From CAYICL01 sp964361885 (GTDB taxonomy: Bacteria; Patescibacteriota; Microgenomatia; UBA1400; CG1-02-47-37): a DNA stretch of 10,049 nucleotides. The translations under genes and the position numbers were made by a program. The notes under the pieces were generated by a model. The model was not told the origin of the DNA and did no database searches. It worked only from the letters and a program-made list of their open reading frames with translations. The stretch lies in the NCBI GenBank assembly GCA_964361885.1, contig CAYICL010000027.1, forward strand, positions 1 through 10,049. The letters are read 5' to 3'. Of the stretch, positions 5,023 to 10,049 are shown one piece after another (position 1 is the first letter of the stretch; every line of letters starts with the position of its first letter).

Positions 5023-5269
5023 AAAAATAATGACTTAATTGTTTATATAGATACTTATGACCTGATCCACCTTTTAAAAATTTCTCTCTTCCCTTCGCAT
5101 CGGCTCTATTTAAGTAAGCTTCATAATAAATCAAAATTAGTGGCCGTCTGTTTTTTGTTGCTTGTACTTTTCCTGTTAAATGTTTTTCCAATCTTTGTTT
5201 TAAATTAGCGCTATAACCAATATACAACTTATTGTCTTTTTTACTTAATAAAACATAGGTAAAGTACAT
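5009..5269 (-). CDS. Free-standing GIY-YIG endonuclease-like protein, 86 aa
   Basis: The second short GIY-YIG domain, clearly related to the one at 1254-1508 but diverged. It has YVLL (5-8), YIG (16-18), R26 and H30 in the first helix, E50 in YYEAY, and R61-E62 in the AKGREKFLK segment. The conserved nuclease positions are retained. No extra domain is attached. There is no Shine-Dalgarno sequence. Upstream (5284-5326) is a long palindrome ending 14 nt before the ATG, as with the other copy. Its 3' end overlaps comF by 14 bp. It could be a mobile or repeat-associated nuclease, or a housekeeping structure-specific nuclease. Sequence alone does not decide. Confidence 0.88.
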   Translation of the reverse strand: MYFTYVLLSKKDNKLYIGYSANLKQRLEKHLTGKVQATKNRRPLILIYYEAYLNRADAKGREKFLKGGSGHKYLYKQLSHYFYASS

Positions 5270-5283
5270 TATTTATATTGTAA

Positions 5284-5326
5284 GGGGTGGCTCGCAAATT
5301 TGGCAATGCCAAAGCGAGCCTACCCC
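5284..5326. repeat. 43-nt palindrome upstream of the second GIY-YIG gene
   Basis: Outer arms GGGGT and ACCCC, middle arms GGCTCGC (5289-5295) and GCGAGCC (5314-5320), inner arms TTTGGC and GCCAAA around the loop AAT (5305-5307). About 18 base pairs form, interrupted by a 3-nt (AAA) and a 1-nt bulge. It is separate from the terminator next to it and has no U-tract of its own. The 3-nt loop and stacked-arm design match the hairpins at 1513-1600 and 2402-2437. Confidence 0.75.
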
Positions 5327-5331
5327 GCTTC

Positions 5332-5361
5332 AAAAAAGCCCGCTAAAAAGCGGGTTTTTTT
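5332..5361. terminator. Bidirectional intrinsic terminator after ssrA
   Basis: CCCGCT (5339-5344) and AGCGGG (5349-5354) form a 6-bp GC-rich stem with a 4-nt A loop, flanked by six A on one side and seven T on the other. On the minus strand it lies 13 nt after the tmRNA 3' end and gives a stem followed by a U-run, so it should end the ssrA transcript. Confidence 0.85.
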
Positions 5362-5561
5362 GAATTTGCGGGGTGGAGATGGAGGGTTATGAACCCTCGT
5401 CCGAAATTAAACTAAAAAAACCTTCTACAAGCTTAGTCCGCCGTTTGACGGACGAAATGTTTGACTCTTTAGTTTGGGCCCGCTCGAGTCGCTGCGGACT
5501 TACCACCTGAGTTTGTTTACACTCTTTAAAATCTCCCCAGGTATAGATTAAAAAGAATGCC

Positions 5562-5654
5562 TTATGCTCTGGCAAAAGCCAAAGTGTTAGGAGTAAAAAC
5601 TGGACTGAACAAGTCAGCCGCAATTGTCTTTACTTTACTGACAAATGAATTTGC
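5562..5654 (-). other. Predicted tmRNA tag reading frame (30 residues)
   Basis: The resume codon is predicted to be GCA (5652-5654) after CATAACT, comparable with the usual ATAGTC before GCA. The frame runs 30 codons to TAA (5562-5564). The tag begins ANSFVSKVK and ends NTLAFARA. Typical tags are about 8-15 residues and end in AA; this one is long and ends in RA. The A-N-S start fits the common A-N-x beginning. The assignment is by position and codon pattern, not by experiment. Confidence 0.65.
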
Positions 5655-5676
5655 AGTTATGGTTTGATCGATTTTT

Positions 5677-5706
5677 TCGTCCAAAGGACGATCAGCCTAT
5701 GGCTGA
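5677..5706. repeat. 30-nt tandem palindrome block inside tmRNA
   Basis: Two abutting perfect 15-nt palindromes, each with 6-bp arms and a 3-nt loop: on the + strand TCGTCC/GGACGA around AAA (5677-5691) and TCAGCC/GGCTGA around TAT (5692-5706). The same design occurs at 8660-8689. The block lies between the AGACT/AGTCT stem (5722-5726 with 5708-5712) and the tag start. Confidence 0.8.
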
Positions 5707-5778
5707 AAGACTACCGGTCAAAGTCTGCTTGCTGGTTTTCAAAGTGCTTATTTCGTCGAAGCAACTCATCCCCGACTG

Positions 5779-6180
5779 TTATATTATACCACCCCGTAAA
5801 GATCTATCCAAACTTAACAGCTTAACTTTTTTCTTCAAAGCCAACCATAAATAACCGGCGTCGTAAACCGTAATCTTTCTCTTTAAGGCCAGTTTAAAAA
5901 CTGCCTCGAAATTTTCTTCCTCAACCTTAATTTCCAGATCCAAAAAAGCCTTAGCTAAAATTAACGCCCGTTTTTGCTCCAATCTCTTCTGTAAAACCGC
6001 ACTCCTTAAACCATTCAGCACCTCAAATAACAACAATTGGCTGGAAATCAACTTAATTTCCCCTTTAGCGTAACGCTCAAAAACCTCGTCAACTTTTTTT
6101 GCCCGCTCGTCTGGTAACAAATAAGCCAAAACAAAAGAAGCGTCGACGACAAAAGTTTTTCCCTTAATTCTTGCGGCCAT
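5779..6180 (-). CDS. PIN-domain toxin (VapC-like), 133 aa
   Basis: A complete PIN domain. D13 (FVVDASFVLAYLLPDE), E53 (LLLFEVLNGL), D107 (ITVYDAGYLWLA) and D125 (LLSLDRSL) form the four-acid active site expected for a Mg2+-dependent RNase. This is the VapC-like layout, different from the PIN protein at 466-879, which it resembles only in fold. It overlaps the RHH gene by 17 bp. Its last codons double as the ssrA promoter, and its stop is 6 bp from the tmRNA 5' end. Known VapC toxins cut tRNAs or rRNA, so a position beside the ribosome-rescue genes is suggestive. The target is unknown and any functional link is inferred. Confidence 0.9.
   Translation of the reverse strand: MAARIKGKTFVVDASFVLAYLLPDERAKKVDEVFERYAKGEIKLISSQLLLFEVLNGLRSAVLQKRLEQKRALILAKAFLDLEIKVEEENFEAVFKLALKRKITVYDAGYLWLALKKKVKLLSLDRSLRGGII
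5783..5811 (-). promoter_or_regulatory. ssrA promoter within the toxin 3' end
   Basis: Minus strand -35 box TTGGAT (5806-5811), spacer of 17 bp, perfect -10 box TATAAT (5783-5788), and the tmRNA 5' end 10 nt downstream. The promoter lies entirely within the last codons of the PIN gene (SLRGGII and its stop). Confidence 0.8.
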
Positions 6181-6406
6181 AATTAATCAAGGCTTGATAA
6201 GCTATTTTCCGGCCGAATTTTCTGTTGGCTAAAATTTTCCGGCTAGCTTGTAAGATCCTACCCTGATTATCCTCAATATAAACCCGCCGGACCGCCTGCC
6301 TGACTAACTCACCCACTGACAACTCTTTCTCGGCCGCCTTAGCCGCCAATAACTGCCACAATTCTTCCTCAAACAATAAATTGGTTCTTTTGGTTAACAT
6401 ACACAT
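6164..6406 (-). CDS. Ribbon-helix-helix antitoxin, 80 aa
   Basis: A small protein with an RHH pattern. Strand TKRTNLLF (5-12) is followed by a helix (EEELWQLLAAKAAEK) and the second helix starting S30-V31-G32-E33-L34-V35, typical of VapB-type DNA-binding antitoxins. The basic C-terminal tail (KILANRKFGRKIAYQAL) should contact the toxin. The true start may be M1 (6406) or M3 (6400). Neither has a Shine-Dalgarno sequence, and the promoter lies so close that a leaderless mRNA is likely. It overlaps the toxin gene by 17 bp. An 8-bp inverted repeat at 6405-6424 covers the start region and probably is its operator. Confidence 0.82.
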   Translation of the reverse strand: MCMLTKRTNLLFEEELWQLLAAKAAEKELSVGELVRQAVRRVYIEDNQGRILQASRKILANRKFGRKIAYQALINYGRKN

Positions 6407-6437
6407 ACATATTAGTATATGTATATAAAGTTGTCAA
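6405..6437 (-). promoter_or_regulatory. Promoter and operator of the second toxin-antitoxin module
   Basis: A perfect -35 TTGACA (6432-6437, minus strand) contains the TGA stop codon of smpB. After 17 bp follows a -10-like TAATAT (6409-6414). The start of transcription would fall at or next to the antitoxin ATG. An inverted repeat ATACATAT / ATATGTAT with a 4-nt centre (6405-6412 and 6417-6424) overlaps the -10, a good position for antitoxin autorepression. Confidence 0.65.
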
Positions 6438-6880
6438 CCCTTATCCCGCATTATCCGCCTGGCTTCCCGTTTCTGCTCCCTTTCTTTAATCGTTCTTCTT
6501 TTATCCCAGGACTTTTTCCCTCTGGCCATCGCCAACTCCACCTTAACTCTGCCTCTCTTTGTATAGACTGCGGTTGGCACTAAAGCCAGTTTCTTGCCCT
6601 CGATTTTTTTAACTAGGCTTAATATCTCGCTTTTTTTTAACAGCAGTTTCCTCGACCTGGTCGGCTCATAATCCGTATTATCAGCAAACTGATACGGATG
6701 AATGTGGCAATTAACCAACCACACTTCTCCCTTGTCGTCGACTCTGGCAAAACTCTCGTTTAAACTGATCTGTCCCCGCTTGGTGCTTTTTACCTCTGCC
6801 CCGGTCAACACCACCCCGGCCTCCACTCGCTCCAGTAGTTCATAATTAAATCTGGCTTTTCTGTTAATCACTTTCTTCAT
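6434..6880 (-). CDS. smpB: SsrA-binding protein SmpB, 148 aa
   Basis: SmpB binds the tRNA-like part of tmRNA and places it in the A site of stalled ribosomes. The sequence has the family landmarks NRKARFNYELLERVEAG (6-22) with GAEVKSTKRG (27-36), VWLVNCHIHPYQFAD (53-67) and the basic C-terminal tail KKSWDKRRTIKEREQKRE (122-139), which probes the empty mRNA channel. Length is typical. The ATG overlaps the TGA of the upstream 628-residue gene by 4 bp (ATGA), so it is translationally coupled to that operon. Its stop codon is part of the -35 box of the toxin-antitoxin module, and ssrA follows after it, making this a compact trans-translation locus. Confidence 0.98.
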   Translation of the reverse strand: MKKVINRKARFNYELLERVEAGVVLTGAEVKSTKRGQISLNESFARVDDKGEVWLVNCHIHPYQFADNTDYEPTRSRKLLLKKSEILSLVKKIEGKKLALVPTAVYTKRGRVKVELAMARGKKSWDKRRTIKEREQKREARRIMRDKG

Positions 6881-8763
6881 TTCAGCTCAACTGTAAATAT
6901 CTTTTCCCCAGTCAGTAAAAATATCTTCTTTTGAGTTTCATTAACGATTAAATCCTTCACCCCGGCAATCCCCGGCCAGACATATTGGGCTTTGTACTCC
7001 CCGTTTTTGGCTATCACCACCACCCGGGTATTTTTCCTGTCCAGAATATAGACACTTTCCGTTTCCGGACTGGTAAAAATTTTAACCGGTTCATCAAAGG
7101 CCTTATCCAAACCCGCCACCACAAACACATCTTTAACTCCCTGGACATATTTGGCAATGGTTCCGTCTGAAAACAACACCCAGACCGAACCGTCAATTGC
7201 CATACTCACCGCCTCGCTTAAATCATAACTTTCTCCTTTTAAATAGCTCCTTTTTCCTGACAAACCTGCCTCCACCCCCAAATATTTCCAGATCTGCCCC
7301 TTAACGGTTTTGTCCAGTAAATACAGGTTGCCCCCAAACCCCACCGCGTCTTGAATTGTTCCCCACCCGTCTGCTCCTACTTCCGCCACCACTTTCCCTT
7401 CTTTAACCTCAACTACTGTCACCCTGTCTTTGCTCACCACCAAGCCTCTCTCTCCTGCCAAACCCACCAACTCACCGCCGCTAAGCTTGTCTCCGCCCAA
7501 CACCACCTTGGCTGCTTTAGTCTCTAAATTAAGACTCACCAAACTCCGGCTGACTGCATCCCAAACCAAAGCTTCATTCTCTTCACTCTCCCAATCGCTC
7601 CCCTTAAACCCTTCTTTAACCAAACCAAAATCATACCATTCTTGAGCCGACTCCAGCTGATACTCCCGCTGCACAGAACCCAAAGTTTCCTCTATCTTTA
7701 GCTGGTAATCTTTCAGCTCGCCGCTTAACTCCTTACCGCTTTCTGTCTCATATTGAGTCATCAACGCCTGGCTGTCTTTTAAAAGCGACTTGGCCCTCAA
7801 AGGATTCAAGCTTAATAATCCCTTGGCTTCGTCGTACTTGTATCTAACCTCTTCCACCACTGCCTGATATCTGGTTTCTGCTTTAGTTTTTTGTCGTTTT
7901 CTGCCTGCCAACACCAAACTCACTCCAAAGACTAACACTAAAACCAGCGCCACTGTCGCCGCGGACTTCTGCTGCTTTCTTAGGTTTAGGCCCCCGCCCC
8001 TGACCTTAAACCGCCTTAACCACAACCAACCCTTTTCCGCCAATGTTTGCCATTTAACCCTCCATTTATTCTCTTCTTTTACTCCAATCACTTCTTCTGT
8101 TGCTGGTTCTGCCTCTGCTTTTACTTCTAACTGCTTACCTGCCCTTACCAATACTGCTGCTGTCTGTGAATTGGTTTCATGACCATGCACTATTCCCGCT
8201 AAAGCTTCTTCTGCCTGCTGATCATCTGTTTGCTCCATTATTGGTTTTAATGTTTCTTCCGGGACAATCCGGAAAAACTGACCCGTACCTATCAATAACT
8301 TATCCTGATCTTTTAAGCTGCCTGACACTACCGTTGTTTCCTCCGCTTCGCTTAATAACTTCACCAATGCCTCACCCCGTTTTAAATACACCTGGCCGCC
8401 CCCCGCCTTGCCGCAATACAAAAAATCTTGCCAAACCACTGCCAAAACCAAATTTAACTCCACCTCGCTTAAAAACTCTGCCGCCAAGCTTTCCATTGTT
8501 TGAGCCACTTTTTTGATTACCTTCTCGCTCTCGTTTGAATAATACATCTCCTGCAGCCGTTTGATTATTTCCGTCCCGAACGAACTGACTTCAATCCCTT
8601 CGTGTTTCGCTTTAAAAGACAGCGCTGCCAGCAACTGGCCATGAGACTGAAGTTTCTCTTCAGCCAAAGGCTGACCAGCCTCTGGCTGGGGCGGGAACAC
8701 ATGCACCTGCGACCAGGTAGTTTGATTGGCTGCTCCCACAATTTTTGATGTTTTTAATTCCAT
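6877..8763 (-). CDS. Large membrane protein: degenerate PP2C-like domain, one TM, coiled coil, propeller-like C-terminus, 628 aa
   Basis: No exact family is recognised. Residues about 35-205 resemble a PP2C-type phosphatase fold: VELNLVLAVVWQDFLYCGKAG (101-121), VYLKRG and the late DQDKLLIGTGQFF (152-164) follow the usual strand order, but the metal-binding aspartates (DGxGG, GDSR) are not visible, so it is probably inactive or a binding domain. A linker (206-266) leads to a TM helix at 268-286. Residues 295-370 are helical with coiled-coil character. From about 395 to the end, repeated 4-strand blocks (for example VWVLFSDGTIAKY, VYILDRKNTRVVVI, KIFLLTGEKIF) look like an NHL/beta-propeller sensor outside the cell. 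Residues 26-36 are encoded by the tandem palindrome at 8660-8689. It is coupled to smpB and follows a small two-TM gene by 10 bp. There is no clear Shine-Dalgarno sequence. Confidence 0.75.
   Translation of the reverse strand: MELKTSKIVGAANQTTWSQVHVFPPQPEAGQPLAEEKLQSHGQLLAALSFKAKHEGIEVSSFGTEIIKRLQEMYYSNESEKVIKKVAQTMESLAAEFLSEVELNLVLAVVWQDFLYCGKAGGGQVYLKRGEALVKLLSEAEETTVVSGSLKDQDKLLIGTGQFFRIVPEETLKPIMEQTDDQQAEEALAGIVHGHETNSQTAAVLVRAGKQLEVKAEAEPATEEVIGVKEENKWRVKWQTLAEKGWLWLRRFKVRGGGLNLRKQQKSAATVALVLVLVFGVSLVLAGRKRQKTKAETRYQAVVEEVRYKYDEAKGLLSLNPLRAKSLLKDSQALMTQYETESGKELSGELKDYQLKIEETLGSVQREYQLESAQEWYDFGLVKEGFKGSDWESEENEALVWDAVSRSLVSLNLETKAAKVVLGGDKLSGGELVGLAGERGLVVSKDRVTVVEVKEGKVVAEVGADGWGTIQDAVGFGGNLYLLDKTVKGQIWKYLGVEAGLSGKRSYLKGESYDLSEAVSMAIDGSVWVLFSDGTIAKYVQGVKDVFVVAGLDKAFDEPVKIFTSPETESVYILDRKNTRVVVIAKNGEYKAQYVWPGIAGVKDLIVNETQKKIFLLTGEKIFTVELK
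8660..8689. repeat. 30-nt tandem palindrome block inside a coding region
   Basis: Two abutting 15-nt palindromes: on the + strand TCAGCC/GGCTGA around AAA (8660-8674) and CCAGCC/GGCTGG around TCT (8675-8689). Same length, order and loop pattern as 5677-5706, with 23 of 30 bases identical and paired stem differences. It is exactly ten codons long, so it leaves the reading frame intact. Confidence 0.8.
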
Positions 8764-8773
8764 ATATATCAGC

Positions 8774-9022
8774 TTACAAAATAACTAAACCTAAAATAAA
8801 GACCAAAATGGCTAACCCCACTAAACCTCTGCCTGCCCACATTAATGGCTTATCCAGCTGGGTATTAACCGTTTGGCTCATTAAGTGAACTTGCCTGACT
8901 ACTACTAAAGAAAAACAAAAAAATAAAAACAATAATAACAGCGCCCCCAGCTTCCCCAGAATAACTATATCCAGCCGCCAGCTTTTAACTAAAAATTGCA
9001 GTAGTTTATCAAACGGTGTCAT
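8774..9022 (-). CDS. Small two-TM membrane protein of unknown function, 82 aa
   Basis: Not recognised. An N-terminal amphipathic segment (1-18) is followed by TM 1 at about 21-44 (ILGKLGALLLLFLFFCFSLV), a polar loop of about 17 residues (QVHLMSQTVNTQLDKP), and TM 2 at about 62-82 running to the C-terminus. A Shine-Dalgarno-like AGGAG lies 12 nt before the ATG, overlapping the end of the PH-domain gene. Ten bases separate its stop from the 628-residue gene. Position in a run of membrane genes suggests that it works with them, perhaps as a small subunit, but nothing in the sequence names its role. Confidence 0.75.
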   Translation of the reverse strand: MTPFDKLLQFLVKSWRLDIVILGKLGALLLLFLFFCFSLVVVRQVHLMSQTVNTQLDKPLMWAGRGLVGLAILVFILGLVIL

Positions 9023-9036
9023 AAATTAATTTTCTC

Positions 9037-9768
9037 CTACCTCACCTTTCCCATCATTTTTTCATGCTCTTCTTCTAATTTTAACTCATTAATAATCTTA
9101 ACTACCCGGTTCGGTTCCGGCGCGCCTTCAATCATAAACTCCCTCTCTTTTCCCGCAGTCTGGATGAAGACATCGCCAAAATTGAAAACCGCCCTTAAAA
9201 CTCCACCCTGGCGGTAAGTCACATCTTGAATATTGTCAATCTTGGTTTCGGATAACTCTTTGTAAATCAGGTTGTGAAAATTGATATCAATCACCCGTTC
9301 GTCGGTAATGATAAACACCTGATAATACCAACTGATAAATTTTTCATAAATATAAGCAATTAACAGTAAATACCAACCCACTAACGACATGAATTGATAG
9401 TTAGCCGGCAGAAAGTTAAGAATCGGCACCCAAACAAAAATCAACGGCACCAGCAAACCCAGTAATGTTCCCGCAATCCAATAAACTTGGGTCACCCAAT
9501 GCTGACGCAAAAGTAAGATTATCCTCTCTCTGGCCTCCTGGTTTTCAAATCTGATTCTGCCCGGCAAAATATTAAAAGTCTTAATTCTGCCAATCTTGCG
9601 TTCTTTGAGCAACCTCTCGGCCACGGTTACGTATCTTGGTCCAAGACCAAACTTTCTCTGTTCTTGTGTTTTTGCTTTCACTCCAAGAGTGGCGCTTGAC
9701 GCCTGCCCGCCCTCTGGCGTGGACTCTCCCGGAGTGGACTTCTGATCAGCCACAAATATGTCCGGCAT
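9037..9768 (-). CDS. PH-domain membrane protein (bacterial PH / YdbS-like), 243 aa
   Basis: A disordered, Ser/Thr/Gly/Pro-rich N-terminus (1-40) precedes a cytosolic part (41-90, FNILPGRIRFENQEARERIILLLRQHW). Two TM helices lie at about 91-118 and 125-145. Then comes a bacterial PH domain (about 147-235) with the typical VFIITDERVIDI (151-162), a central SETKIDNIQDVTYRQ (173-187) and GDVFIQTAG (198-206), the pattern of the bPH_2 family. Such proteins are membrane-bound and of poorly known function. It starts 4 bp after the stop of the truncated upstream gene and is 14 bp from the small two-TM gene, so it is within the same operon. The encoded linker (residues 10-32) contains small DNA palindromes at 9679-9703. 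Confidence 0.87.
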   Translation of the reverse strand: MPDIFVADQKSTPGESTPEGGQASSATLGVKAKTQEQRKFGLGPRYVTVAERLLKERKIGRIKTFNILPGRIRFENQEARERIILLLRQHWVTQVYWIAGTLLGLLVPLIFVWVPILNFLPANYQFMSLVGWYLLLIAYIYEKFISWYYQVFIITDERVIDINFHNLIYKELSETKIDNIQDVTYRQGGVLRAVFNFGDVFIQTAGKEREFMIEGAPEPNRVVKIINELKLEEEHEKMMGKVR

Positions 9769-9772
9769 AAAT

Positions 9773-10048
9773 TTATCTCTTCTCTACATTATATAACGGC
9801 CCAACGATCTGAATATTGGCCGGTGCCCTTAAATTAAAGTAGCTTTTAAACTCGCTCCCGGAAAAACTCTCTGTCCCTGCATCTCCTGATACAGCGACGT
9901 TATTGGTCTGGCCTGAGCCAAAATCCGCCCCCACCGACACGCTGCTGACACTGCTAAACGCAGACAGTCGCCTGGCTCTAAGTTCAGCTTTGACCTTTTC
10001 CTCATTCCTCTCTTCGCCTCCATACGGATGCGGCTTGTCCGTCTGGTA
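9773..10048 (-). CDS. C-terminal end of an unidentified protein (truncated by the window edge), 91 residues visible
   Basis: The reading frame is open from the window edge to a TAA at 9773-9775, and its start lies beyond 10049. The visible part goes from a charged region with GGEERNEEKVKAELRAR and a Ser/Val/Gly-rich stretch (SSVSSVSVGADFGSG) to an end reading FKSYFNLRAPANIQIVGPLYNVEKR. The Ser/Gly/Asn-rich composition fits a secreted or surface protein, and the ending loosely recalls some CPR SpoIID/LytB-like or other wall-associated proteins, but I cannot confirm a family. The frame is chosen because it is the longest open one and ends 4 bp before the PH gene, as expected for an operon. It is the first visible gene of the smpB operon. 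Confidence 0.65.
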   Translation of the reverse strand, partial: YQTDKPHPYGGEERNEEKVKAELRARRLSAFSSVSSVSVGADFGSGQTNNVAVSGDAGTESFSGSEFKSYFNLRAPANIQIVGPLYNVEKR

Positions 10049-10049
10049 C

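Larger units (their letters stand above)
5374..5773 (-). ncRNA. ssrA: tmRNA (transfer-messenger RNA)
   Basis: tmRNA rescues stalled ribosomes with SmpB and tags the unfinished protein. The 5' end GGGGATG followed by TTCGACG is the hallmark start, and the 3' end CATCTCC closes the acceptor. The third pair is G-U, the alanyl-tRNA synthetase identity element, followed by discriminator A. The T arm is GAGGG/CCCTC with loop TTCATAA, which lacks the usual A at position 58. The tail reads ACCC, so CCA must be added. The long stem next to the acceptor can form between AAAACC (5' part) and GGTTTT (3' part). The tag frame is at 5562-5654. A 30-nt block of two palindromes (5677-5706) sits in the pseudoknot-1 region before the tag. 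Total length is about 400 nt. smpB is only 660 bp upstream. Confidence 0.93.

Noticed and set aside
5387..5854. Short reading frames on both strands around the tmRNA
   Set aside because: They lie within ssrA or its promoter. The RNA signatures explain this region, and the frames show no protein motif.
8100..8516. A 138-residue + strand frame rich in Leu and Pro
   Set aside because: It is antisense to the 628-residue gene. Its composition is the mirror of that gene's codons, and it has no motif or ribosome-binding site.
9829..10023. A 64-residue minus-strand reading frame
   Set aside because: It is out of frame with the truncated gene at 9773-10048, whose frame is open to the window edge and fits the operon spacing. 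The short frame has a composition unlike a real protein.

Overview
The window looks like part of a small, streamlined bacterial genome, most likely a Candidate Phyla Radiation (Patescibacteria) member and possibly of the Microgenomates group. This is inferred from gene content, since no rRNA or phylogenetic marker could be compared. The signs are very tight packing, most genes on one strand, short free-standing GIY-YIG nucleases, two small toxin-antitoxin modules, several tRNA genes without an encoded CCA, many starts without a Shine-Dalgarno sequence, and an archaeal-type CoA biosynthesis fusion. tmRNA and SmpB show that it is bacterial. Only one protein gene (3375-4331) is on the + strand.

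Left part (1-1250): an AT-rich toxin-antitoxin pair (RHH antitoxin 872-1102, PIN toxin 466-879) followed by a Nudix hydrolase (3-458). The pair has a well-formed promoter and a palindromic operator packed against the 3' end of tRNA-Arg(CCG).

Middle left (1150-3340): five tRNA genes, all for Arg (CCG, GCG) or Ser (CGA, GCT, TGA), alternate with a GIY-YIG nuclease, a two-TM protein and a membrane-anchored SAM methyltransferase. Two of the tRNA-Ser genes are followed directly by identical 45-bp copies of a hairpin repeat. A further 51-nt hairpin sits between one of these and the GIY-YIG start codon.

Centre (3375-5370): a one-polypeptide fusion of an archaeal-type phosphopantetheine adenylyltransferase with a GTP-dependent dephospho-CoA kinase domain (DUF359), which would catalyse the last two steps of CoA synthesis. 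It converges on a ComF-like phosphoribosyltransferase. A second GIY-YIG gene, again just downstream of a long palindrome, follows, then a bidirectional terminator.

Right part (5374-10049): a trans-translation locus. ssrA (tmRNA, 5374-5773, with a predicted 30-residue tag) and smpB (6434-6880) are separated only by a second PIN/RHH toxin-antitoxin pair, whose promoter starts in the smpB stop codon and whose toxin 3' end contains the ssrA promoter. Upstream lies an apparent operon of membrane or envelope proteins: the 3' end of an unidentified gene, a PH-domain protein, a small two-TM protein, and a 628-residue protein with a degenerate PP2C-like domain, one TM segment and a propeller-like region that overlaps smpB by 4 bp.

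The most unusual structural signal is a set of short palindromes with 3-nt loops. A 30-nt block of two abutting 15-nt palindromes occurs inside the tmRNA just before its tag reading frame, and again, in frame, inside the 628-residue protein. Several stem differences between the copies are compensatory. Larger 3-nt-loop hairpins mark tRNA-Ser 3' ends and the 5' sides of both GIY-YIG genes.
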